NCBI GenBank assembly: GCA_030615235.1 | Contig: JAUWZR010000107.1 | Location: 1 to 8,572 of the forward strand | Reading direction: 5' to 3' | Origin: Promethearchaeota archaeon | GTDB lineage: Archaea > Asgardarchaeota > Lokiarchaeia > Sigyniarchaeales > SOKP01 | DNA: 8,572 nt | Shown here: piece by piece, positions 1 to 4,978 of the stretch | How the letters are laid out: each line of letters starts with the position of its first letter | How positions within the stretch are numbered: the first letter of the stretch is position 1 | Position numbers and translations under genes: made by a program | Notes under the pieces: model-generated | Told to the model about the DNA's origin: nothing | The model's database searches: none | The model's input: the letters and a program-made list of their open reading frames with translations, nothing else

Positions 1-149
1 TCAATTTTAGCAACACCAGCATCAACAAATTCGTCCTTGATGTCAACTAATGTAACATTATAACCTGCCATTAGACAGATTTGAGCGGCATTATGACCCA
101 TTAAACCAGCACCAATCATAACGATGTTTTTAATTTCAGCCGTTTTTAT
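1..149 (-). CDS. 3-hydroxyacyl-CoA dehydrogenase, N-terminal part (runs off the left edge)
   Basis: Reading leftward from 149, 49 codons are visible. They give an NAD-binding Rossmann start: a beta strand (KNIVMIG), the glycine motif GAGLMG (residues 13-18), a helix (HNAAQICLMAG) and a second strand (VTLVD) ending in Asp36. In this family that Asp contacts the adenine ribose and favours NAD over NADP. The pattern is typical of the N-terminus of 3-hydroxyacyl-CoA dehydrogenases, which oxidise L-3-hydroxyacyl-CoA to 3-ketoacyl-CoA in beta-oxidation or butyryl-CoA-type pathways; the catalytic domain lies outside the window. The start is odd. An in-frame TAA sits at 164-162 and no ATG, GTG or TTG follows until an ATG inside the first beta strand. 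An ATA codon (149-147) sits just behind a GAGG and gives the usual N-terminal length, so I chose it. Family call fairly secure; start uncertain. Confidence 0.8.
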   Translation of the reverse strand, partial: MKTAEIKNIVMIGAGLMGHNAAQICLMAGYNVTLVDIKDEFVDAGVAKI

Positions 150-153
150 ATTT

Positions 154-157
154 CCTC
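154..157 (-). promoter_or_regulatory. Shine-Dalgarno-like GAGG before the ATA start
   Basis: On the minus strand GAGG (within AGAGGA) lies four bases before the ATA at 149-147. It is the main reason to prefer ATA as the start of the dehydrogenase. Farther upstream, AT-rich TATA-like stretches are present (ACATATAG at 204-197, TTTTAATAAA at 187-178). The first is better placed for a transcript that keeps this ribosome site. Confidence 0.45.
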
Positions 158-271
158 TTTAAAATTTTGTTTTATTGTTTATTAAAATCAGATTGCTATA
201 TGTAAACTAATTCAAAATTTTTTTTAATCTTTGACATTTCGTATCTCAAAAATTACAAGTATATGATCCAT

Positions 272-291
272 TTGAATATAATTGAATATAA
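272..291 (+). repeat. Tandem decamer TTGAATATAA x2, third copy at 313-322
   Basis: TTGAATATAA occurs exactly at 272-281 and again, directly abutting, at 282-291. A third exact copy at 313-322 forms most of the loop of the adjacent hairpin. Three exact 10-mers within 51 bases is more than AT-richness alone would readily give. Regularly spaced copies in a divergent promoter region suggest a protein-binding site, but nothing in the sequence identifies the protein. Confidence 0.55.
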
Positions 292-294
292 TGA

Positions 295-338
295 AAAAAC
301 AGATCTCCACTTTTGAATATAACGTGGAGATTGTTTTT
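295..338. terminator. Bulged 15-bp hairpin flanked by A/T runs (terminator-like, position unusual)
   Basis: ATCTCCAC (303-310) pairs with GTGGAGAT (324-331). After one bulged G (302), AAAAACA (295-301) pairs with TGTTTTT (332-338), giving 15 pairs around a 13-base loop. It would end in a T-run on either strand, like a bidirectional intrinsic terminator. However, it lies between divergent genes, where no known transcript needs to stop. It could end an unannotated small RNA, act in a 5' leader, or insulate the two promoters. The structure is plainly visible; the role is not. Confidence 0.6.
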
Positions 339-423
339 AGCGTACTCCAATAATCAGAAGAATTTTATACCTCGTTTATTATTATCCTCTTGAAGAAATC
401 ATTATTGTATTAAAAATTTCAGT

Positions 424-777
424 TTGAGTAGTGTTATACATTGCATGAAAGATAGGAAAGAAGATATTACAGATGAACACATGGTGCAGCGGGTGATTGA
501 TCCTGATACAGGTAAAGATATAACGGGAGAATACATTAATCAAAGATTAAAAGAACTTGATAAGACCGCAGATATGATAATTAACAAGGCATTCCAAGAT
601 TTTCGAAAGGATCATAATAAAAAAGCGGAAATTTATGAAGAAGCCTACTGGCAAATCCATGAAAAATTAGGAATGGGATCGATTGGACCCGCTACAGCAG
701 CAGCAGGCCCGTTAATGGACAGTAAAAAACAAAAATTAGCTCAATTATTGGAAATACGCTCTAAAGATCTTTTGTAA
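424..777 (+). CDS. Small soluble protein of unknown function
   Basis: I do not recognise this 117-residue protein. It has no signal peptide, membrane segment or cysteine motif (its one Cys is near the N-terminus). It is charged and mostly helical. A stretch with VIDPDTGKDIT (residues 25-35) is followed by a long amphipathic region (about 40-82, LKELDKTADMIINKAFQDF and beyond), then a flexible Gly/Ala patch (SIGPATAAAGP, 86-96) and a charged C-terminal helix. The TTG at 424 gives the longest frame; ATG at 445 would give 110 residues. Neither has a clear ribosome site, so the start is open. It is divergent from the dehydrogenase and convergent with the macro-domain gene, so the neighbours say little. 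The coherent length and charge pattern argue for a real gene. Confidence 0.6.
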   Translation: MSSVIHCMKDRKEDITDEHMVQRVIDPDTGKDITGEYINQRLKELDKTADMIINKAFQDFRKDHNKKAEIYEEAYWQIHEKLGMGSIGPATAAAGPLMDSKKQKLAQLLEIRSKDLL

Positions 778-824
778 TTCCATTTAAAATGTTTCATGAT
801 ATAACATAAATGTGAGTTTTAAAA

Positions 825-863
825 GTTGCATTTTTTGAATAATTATCTCATTAAAAAAGCAAC
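825..863. terminator. Bidirectional terminator hairpin between convergent genes
   Basis: GTTGC (825-829) pairs with GCAAC (859-863) and, past one bulged A (830), TTTTTT (831-836) pairs with AAAAAA (853-858). The loop is 16 bases. It sits in the 111-base gap between the plus-strand small gene and the minus-strand macro-domain gene, where both transcripts must end, and is T-rich on both strands. Confidence 0.55.
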
Positions 864-888
864 CAAGAATAATAAAACATCACGAAGT

Positions 889-1431
889 CTAAGAAAGAAT
901 AGGAGCAGTCAAATTGGTAAGAACGCTTTCAAAATCTTTATAGCCAGGTAAGGTTTCAAGACAGATTGAAACATTTTTTAGATTTCTATTCTTCTCTAAG
1001 ATGAATTTCTGAATCGTTGGGATCATTATTCCAGCACAAATCTTAGCGTTAAACCCCAAAACATCTATTGATATAGGAGGGAAAGCAATTGAAGATAATC
1101 CTTCTTTATCTGCAAGAATTAATGAATTCCAAGTCGCTAACATCAATTTCTTTTGATCGTGGCCTGCTCTTAAATGAAATATAAATTTAGCATTTAAATT
1201 ACCACCAGATGTGATTATAGCTCTTCCAATTGGAACATTGGATATTTTGCTTATAATTTGATTACATTCTACTTGTATTGTATGTCCCGCTTCTTTTAAT
1301 ACCCTGCATCGCAAAGTACCGCTTGGTAAAAGGCGACTGTTTGTAGGAATTACAATTGCATCATATTGCGCATTGATTAAATCGCCAACGAATATCTCAA
1401 TTACTGCGTTATTAATCGTTATTTGGTTCAT
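889..1431 (-). CDS. Macro-domain protein, probable ADP-ribose binding or hydrolysis
   Basis: The protein is almost exactly one macro domain (180 residues from ATG at 1431). Visible hallmarks, counted from that Met: strand then GDL (16-18), whose Asp contacts adenine in known macro domains; DAIVIPTNSRL (24-34), equivalent to the 'xNAAN' loop and keeping one Asn; SGTLR and KEAG (37-49), in place of the usual glycine-rich GGGVxxAI loop; GRAIITSGGNLNAKFIFH (69-86), the typical G-A-xxT-xG-L-K-xxIH segment; and SIAFPPIS followed by G and AG.M, the usual distal-ribose side. Such proteins bind ADP-ribose and some remove it from proteins. The altered catalytic loop makes hydrolase activity uncertain. 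An in-frame TTG at 1467 would add 12 residues, but those codons overlap a TATA box perfectly placed for ATG 1431, so I chose the ATG. It is downstream of the helical protein and phosphatases on the same strand. Confidence 0.78.
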   Translation of the reverse strand: MNQITINNAVIEIFVGDLINAQYDAIVIPTNSRLLPSGTLRCRVLKEAGHTIQVECNQIISKISNVPIGRAIITSGGNLNAKFIFHLRAGHDQKKLMLATWNSLILADKEGLSSIAFPPISIDVLGFNAKICAGIMIPTIQKFILEKNRNLKNVSICLETLPGYKDFESVLTNLTAPILS

Positions 1432-1450
1432 AAATAGAATTCTAAGAATA

Positions 1451-1458
1451 TTTATATA
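1451..1458 (-). promoter_or_regulatory. TATA box of the macro-domain gene
   Basis: TATATAAA on the minus strand is centred about 24 bases upstream of the ATG at 1431, the spacing expected for an archaeal leaderless transcript. It gives the gene its own promoter and fixes its start codon. Confidence 0.6.
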
Positions 1459-1501
1459 TTTTTTCAAATAGTGTCAGAAATTTTAAATATTACGACATTA
1501 C

Positions 1502-1560
1502 AAATAAGACATTTTACAGAAGTGTAAGCAATCCCTAAATTCCGATTGAGATAACGATTT
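1502..1560 (-). repeat. 3' element copy 1, directly behind the stop of the helical-protein gene
   Basis: This 59-bp stretch matches 2135-2193 with about nine differences. On the minus strand it starts almost at the stop codon of the 1562-2032 gene. It holds the stem TTACA/TGTAA (loop CTTC), conserved in copy 2 with a changed loop, and a weaker upstream stem (ATCTC/GGAAT). It may be a 3'-UTR structure or terminator, or the scar of a duplication. See the finding on the paired element. Confidence 0.75.
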
Positions 1561-1561
1561 A

Positions 1562-2032
1562 TTATTCTAATTTATTTTTTATCCCTTCTCTTAAATCCTT
1601 CATTATTAATTCTTTAATTAATGGTATTGAATCTAGATCAATCTTATCTTGATAGTGCCTTTTAAAAGTTTCTAGAATTTCATGAGCATGAGAAAATTGT
1701 TTAGCCTCAAGAAGAGCATTATAGATTTTTTCAATATTATTGACCGCTTCGTTAATTTCTAAAAGAAAAAAATTTTCTTGTACTTTCTCAGCAATTTTTA
1801 TCAAAAATTGTTGTTGTTCTTCTATATGATAATCAAAATTTGATTTTATAGCTAATCTAATTACTTTTTCGGAGTAATTGATTGCCTTATCATAATCACT
1901 ATTCATCAAAGAATCATTTGCTAACTTTATTAACTCCACTATCTCTGAAAGCATTTCTATACGAGGATTTTTAATTGCTTTTTTTTGCTGCTGATCTATT
2001 TCCTTTTTTCTTTTTTTTTCTTTTTTTTTCAT
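1562..2032 (-). CDS. Lysine-rich helical protein with TPR-like repeats
   Basis: The protein has 156 residues. The first 22 are nearly all Lys, Glu, Arg and Gln (KKKEKKRKKE and onward), a basic tail that could bind nucleic acid or acidic lipid. Residues about 25-150 are entirely helical in character. One unit (NDSLMNSDYDKAINYSEKVIRLAIK) resembles a tetratricopeptide hairpin, and EAVNNIEKIYNALLEAKQFSHAHEILE resembles a second. There is no membrane segment and no cysteine. TPR-type helical hairpins usually mediate protein contacts, so a scaffold or adaptor role is likely but not shown. ATG 2032 is well supported: a TATA-like box lies about 29 bases upstream. The start is followed by two A9 tracts, which may be slippage-prone. 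The gene sits between the phosphatase and macro-domain genes and between two copies of a 59-bp element. Confidence 0.65.
   Translation of the reverse strand: MKKKEKKRKKEIDQQQKKAIKNPRIEMLSEIVELIKLANDSLMNSDYDKAINYSEKVIRLAIKSNFDYHIEEQQQFLIKIAEKVQENFFLLEINEAVNNIEKIYNALLEAKQFSHAHEILETFKRHYQDKIDLDSIPLIKELIMKDLREGIKNKLE
2011..2029 (-). repeat. Double A9 tract directly after the start codon
   Basis: On the minus strand the ATG at 2032-2030 is followed at once by A9, G, A9, G and A6, encoding the lysine-rich tail. Homopolymer runs this long, placed before almost all of the coding sequence, are the classic layout of a slippage-controlled gene. The frame is intact in this copy. Confidence 0.7.
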
Positions 2033-2057
2033 TTTATAGTTTATTATAACAATTTAG

Positions 2058-2079
2058 TATTTATACATATATTATATGT
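2058..2079 (-). promoter_or_regulatory. TATA box with adjoining palindrome, helical-protein gene
   Basis: TATAAATA (2065-2058, minus) lies about 29 bases before the ATG at 2032, fitting a near-leaderless archaeal promoter. Directly upstream is a perfect odd palindrome, ACATATA-T-TATATGT on the plus strand (2065-2079), which abuts the box where an operator or BRE-region regulator would bind. AT-only palindromes can arise by chance, so the operator reading is tentative. Confidence 0.45.
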
Positions 2080-2134
2080 GTATAAACAATTTGATGTTAA
2101 AAAAATATAGAAAGGAAAATTTTAGCGACCCCTT

Positions 2135-2193
2135 AAATAAGACATTTTACAGACGTGTAAGCAATCCTTAAATTCTGTTTAGAATACCGTTTT
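2135..2193 (-). repeat. 3' element copy 2, directly behind the stop of the second phosphatase gene
   Basis: This is the partner of 1502-1560, about 85% identical by eye. On the minus strand it contains two small hairpins: ATTCT-AAAC-AGAAT and TTACA-CGTC-TGTAA. It overlaps the stop codon of the 2193-2684 gene by one base. Compared with copy 1, one pair of the first stem changes T-A to C-G and another becomes a G-U wobble, hinting that the fold is kept. Confidence 0.75.
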
Positions 2194-2684
2194 CATATTT
2201 GGTTTACCTGATTAATCTCTTTAACTTTCTGAACGAGAAGTTCGACATTTTTTTCTACTATTTCGAGAATCTCGAAGTATCGTTTTCTGCCAGTTTTGTA
2301 AGGATCTGGAATATTGAGGTCTTGTTTTCCCGCACCATTGAACTCCTTTAAAGTATATAACTTACCCTTCAAATTTTCTTTCATGTCTTTAAAATTATTT
2401 CGGATTTTTGTTAATTGGTATTTTTCCATGCCAATAATAACATCTTGTTTCTCTATCAACGATCGAGTAATAGCTTTAGGTCTAAAATCTTTCATTTCAA
2501 TTCCTCTAGATGTAATGTAATCGATAGTTTCTAATTGAGCATGATCGAAGGCAATGTGCCAACCTGCAGAATCGAATGAAACTCCTTTTAGATCGTATTT
2601 TTTAGCGTAATGTTCAGCTAATTTTTCAGCCGCTGGAGTTCGGCATGTGTTTGCATAACAAATAAATAGAATTCTTCTAATCAT
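2193..2684 (-). CDS. Low-molecular-weight phosphatase family protein, tandem copy B
   Basis: This is a full-length family member (163 residues). The P-loop CYANTCRT holds the nucleophile Cys9 and Arg15 in the CX5R(S/T) pattern, and the general acid Asp127 lies in DPY near the C-terminus. The middle carries FDSAGW (37-42) and DVIIGMEK, the usual DxxxxM segment. The P-loop Gly is replaced by Ala11. The residue before Cys14 is Thr13, matching Thr11 of the phosphoarginine phosphatase YwlE where classical tyrosine phosphatases have Ile. The only cysteines are in the P-loop, so it lacks the extra redox pair of thioredoxin-type arsenate reductases. It starts 22 bases after the related gene 2707-3192 ends, so the two form a tandem duplicate and probably one transcript. 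Substrate (phospho-Tyr, phospho-Arg or other) cannot be decided from sequence. Confidence 0.88.
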   Translation of the reverse strand: MIRRILFICYANTCRTPAAEKLAEHYAKKYDLKGVSFDSAGWHIAFDHAQLETIDYITSRGIEMKDFRPKAITRSLIEKQDVIIGMEKYQLTKIRNNFKDMKENLKGKLYTLKEFNGAGKQDLNIPDPYKTGRKRYFEILEIVEKNVELLVQKVKEINQVNQI

Positions 2685-2706
2685 ATATAGGATGCTCTCT
2701 AGACCA

Positions 2707-3192
2707 TTAAGATTTTATTTTATTAATCTGTATTATTCTATTTATCATTTTTTCGATATTTTCGTCAATGATTCTAAGAACTTTCTTGTAAGTATTAGTA
2801 CTTTCGTAATACGGATCTATTATATTTAATTCCTCTGTTTCTCCATTAAACTCTCTTAGAGTAAATGTCTTTTTATCGATATCAACAATCCCGGGATAGT
2901 TATCTCTTATTTCTTGAGCTTGAGATACTTCCATTGTTATAACCAAATCTTGTTTTTCAAGCAATTTACGATTGATAATTTGAGGGTGAAAGTCGAAGTG
3001 GTCTATACCTTTATCATTCAAGTATGCTTGAGATTCGGGTTGCATGTATGAAAAAGCATTTATGAAACCAGCGCTCTCAAAAGTTAAATTAGCACCTTTT
3101 TTATTAGCATAATATCGTGCTAAATATTCAGCTGCAGGGGACCTAGCGGTATTTCCTAAACATTGAAAGAGAATTCGTTTAATCTTATCCAC
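2707..3192 (-). CDS. Low-molecular-weight phosphatase family protein, tandem copy A
   Basis: The protein has 161 residues and clearly resembles its downstream neighbour along its length (shared EFNG, LNIxDPY and EKQD segments). The P-loop is CLGNTARS: nucleophile Cys11, Arg17, Ser18. Here the residue before Arg is Ala16, so the usual second P-loop Cys, which protects the nucleophile by a disulfide, is missing; Cys11 is the protein's only cysteine. That makes a redox or arsenate-reductase mechanism very unlikely and suggests no reversible P-loop disulfide. Thr15 is at the YwlE-type specificity position. The acid loop is DPYY with Asp126, the form seen in tyrosine-specific members. The start is GTG at 3192: an in-frame TGA lies three codons upstream and no other start codon intervenes. 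First gene of the tandem pair, divergent from the MFS-longin gene. Confidence 0.88.
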   Translation of the reverse strand: MDKIKRILFQCLGNTARSPAAEYLARYYANKKGANLTFESAGFINAFSYMQPESQAYLNDKGIDHFDFHPQIINRKLLEKQDLVITMEVSQAQEIRDNYPGIVDIDKKTFTLREFNGETEELNIIDPYYESTNTYKKVLRIIDENIEKMINRIIQINKIKS

Positions 3193-3313
3193 ATTGCATC
3201 ATGTATAAAAAGAATTGGCTTCCAAATAAAATTTATGAGAAAATCTTTACACAAACATTAAATAAAAAGTTCTCCTAACAAATAATGCGGAAAATCATTG
3301 TTAACTTGCTCAC
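3193..3313. promoter_or_regulatory. Divergent promoter region, phosphatase A / MFS-longin gene
   Basis: This 121-base AT-rich spacer must hold both promoters. For the plus-strand gene, TTAAATAAAAAG (3259-3270) is a TATA-like stretch that would give a leader of about 20-25 bases. For the minus-strand gene, TTTTATTT near 3232-3225 is possible; TTTTTATAC (3212-3204) looks too close to the GTG. No operator-like palindrome stands out. The shared spacer would allow co-regulation of the phosphatase pair and the membrane protein. Confidence 0.4.
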
Positions 3314-4957
3314 ATGAAAAAAGAATCTATTAAGAACTGGATAATTAGGGTATTTATTCGTGATATCAATTTGCCAAAGAGCACATTAATTTATTTATTT
3401 TTCTCCTTATTATCTATTACACTCATAGCTGTGGCATTTTTGTTTAAGTACACCATGTTAACGAGTGGTCTTTTAATTGTTGGGGTAGAGGTATATATTT
3501 TATTAATTGTTCTTGGTTCAAGCTTTCTCATATCCGGAATATTGGTTGATATTTTTAAAAATAGAACTAGATATTTTAATTTAACACTGCTCATTTGTAT
3601 TATTGGACTTTTCATAAGTGCGTTACCTGGATTAATTCTTTATTATTTTGGCCTATTGGTTGTTATAATAACAATTCCTCAGTTGATTATAACTTGGTTT
3701 ACAATATTCGTTCATGAAACTAATATATTAAACCGGGGAAGATTATCAGCCTACTTTTTGATTTCTGGCTTTTTAATTGCGTTTGTTTCGACTATATTTA
3801 TAATTTTTGAATATTTATATTTATATTTCAGTGTTTTAGAGCTTGGAATCTTTATGGTTATAATCTGGTGTTCCAAAAGGTATAAATATGTGGAGACAAA
3901 AGAACGTTTGAAATCAGAAAAGAAATATCTAAATATAATTTTCGAAAAGCATTTTTTTCGATATGCTTCAAGTTTTTTTATACTAAGTTTTATTTTAGGA
4001 GATTTATTGGCCAGATATAGTTTTGATGTAGATTTGATTATCTATGTAATAGCATCTTTTACATATCTTCTTATTGCTGGGTGCGCTTTGGATAATATTG
4101 GTCGTAAAATATCTATAGTACTAGGAATTTTTGTTCTATCATTTTTTCTTATATCTAACGGGGCATTTATTGAAGCATCATACATTTTTGGGCTCCCTAG
4201 AAAAGTATTCCTCTCTATTCATTATGGGTTTTCGATATTACCCATCTTACTCGCAATCTTTACAATCTCAGGAGATTTTTCAACAGAAAGAGGAAACCTG
4301 AAATTTAGGGGTCGAATTAATGGATTTTATATGTCACTCTTATTTTTTGGAGCAATCATCGGATTTACATTTAGTCGGTGGATAAATAATATGTATACTA
4401 TATTTCCTGGACTCAATAATTTTGTACCGAACTTTCCAGATCTATTGAATGCATTTCTTCTAGTGATCCTTTTGGTTTGGATGATGGCAATGAAAGAATT
4501 CTTAGTATCGAAAGAAAAAGAATGGGCAACTACATTGAAAGATATTTTCGTTTTCAATAAGCATGGAATCTGTCTCTATAACCAAAGTTTTGAACATAAA
4601 GAATTATTTAAGGAAGAAACAGTTAAAACTGACTTTGATGAGGATCTAATATCCGGTGTGCTATCCGGGATTATTACGATAATTTCCGAAATAACCCATA
4701 GTAAGAGACAACTTAGACAAATTCAAAAAGAAGAAGTTAATCTATTATTTACTTATGGAAAGTATCACATTGTTACTTTAATAACATCTATGGAATTACC
4801 CGTTCTATTCAAAAAACTTGATGAGTTTTCACGAGAATTTGAGAATAAATTTACTAAAGAGCTAAAACATTTCAAAGGAAATGTTGCACGATTTAATCCT
4901 ACCAAATTTCTTGTGGTCAAATACTTTGACCAAAAATATGTTGAGTTTACAGAGTGA
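3314..4957 (+). CDS. MFS-like 12-helix membrane protein fused to a cytosolic longin/roadblock-like domain
   Basis: The protein has 547 residues. Residues 1-395 hold about 12 hydrophobic segments (near 24-44, 52-78, 88-111, 113-133, 145-165, 167-186, 217-235, 240-257, 267-285, 300-320, 336-355, 378-394). Two half-repeats each carry an MFS motif-A-like loop: LVDIFKNRTR (77-86) and ALDNIGRKIS (258-267). A charged loop, STERGNLKFRGR (323-334), is probably cytosolic. Residues about 405-545 form a separate soluble domain of alternating strands and amphipathic helices (DIFVFNKHGICLY, then DLISGVLSGIITIISEI, then VNLLFTYGKYHIVTLI, then a helix and GNVARF). This order matches profilin-like longin/roadblock folds. 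MFS proteins normally end after the last helix, so this is a fusion. It may be a transporter gated by, or a membrane anchor for, a signalling or GTPase-partner domain. No substrate can be named. ATG 3314 is the natural start. Confidence 0.75.
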   Translation: MKKESIKNWIIRVFIRDINLPKSTLIYLFFSLLSITLIAVAFLFKYTMLTSGLLIVGVEVYILLIVLGSSFLISGILVDIFKNRTRYFNLTLLICIIGLFISALPGLILYYFGLLVVIITIPQLIITWFTIFVHETNILNRGRLSAYFLISGFLIAFVSTIFIIFEYLYLYFSVLELGIFMVIIWCSKRYKYVETKERLKSEKKYLNIIFEKHFFRYASSFFILSFILGDLLARYSFDVDLIIYVIASFTYLLIAGCALDNIGRKISIVLGIFVLSFFLISNGAFIEASYIFGLPRKVFLSIHYGFSILPILLAIFTISGDFSTERGNLKFRGRINGFYMSLLFFGAIIGFTFSRWINNMYTIFPGLNNFVPNFPDLLNAFLLVILLVWMMAMKEFLVSKEKEWATTLKDIFVFNKHGICLYNQSFEHKELFKEETVKTDFDEDLISGVLSGIITIISEITHSKRQLRQIQKEEVNLLFTYGKYHIVTLITSMELPVLFKKLDEFSREFENKFTKELKHFKGNVARFNPTKFLVVKYFDQKYVEFTE

Positions 4958-4967
4958 CTCAATTTTT
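4941..4967 (+). terminator. Short hairpin plus T-run at the end of the MFS-longin gene
   Basis: TTGAGT (4941-4946) pairs with ACTCAA (4957-4962) around a 10-base loop and runs into AATTTTT (4961-4967). It overlaps the last codons and stop of the gene and lies in the 21-base gap to the convergent gene. T-rich ends are enough for termination in many archaea; the six-pair stem is modest support. Confidence 0.4.
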
Positions 4968-4978
4968 AGATGTATGTT

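Larger units (their letters stand above)
150..423. other. Divergent intergenic region between the dehydrogenase and the small unknown gene
   Basis: This 274-base AT-rich spacer should hold the promoters of the left-going dehydrogenase and the right-going small gene. It also contains a tandem decamer (272-291) and a bulged hairpin with T-runs (295-338), listed separately. I see no convincing ORF in it. No clear TATA box sits at the expected distance from 424; AT-rich stretches at about 375-385 are possible but weak. Confidence 0.5.

Noticed and set aside
150..423. tRNA, riboswitch or CRISPR repeat in the spacer
   Set aside because: No cloverleaf, no T-loop sequence and no regularly spaced long repeats; the decamer copies are too short and not evenly spaced.
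1432..1467. TTG start at 1467 for the macro-domain protein
   Set aside because: The extra codons contain the TATA box that suits ATG 1431, and the 12 added residues precede the conserved first strand without matching the family.
1502..2193. Integron-like attC sites behind each gene
   Set aside because: The position directly after stop codons fits, but the ends of the 59-mers do not pair with each other and no RYYYAAC/GTTRRRY core boxes are found; the hairpins are small and internal.
2314..2520. Open frame on the plus strand inside the phosphatase gene
   Set aside because: It is antisense to a well-supported gene, with no domain and no start signals; the same goes for open frames at 3391-3615, 4327-4557, 4765-4962, 7633-7821 and 8296-8484.
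2193..3192. Arsenate reductase (ArsC, thioredoxin type) reading of the phosphatases
   Set aside because: Both proteins lack the two extra redox cysteines downstream of the P-loop, and no ars genes are nearby. The same holds for the third copy at 5651-6148.
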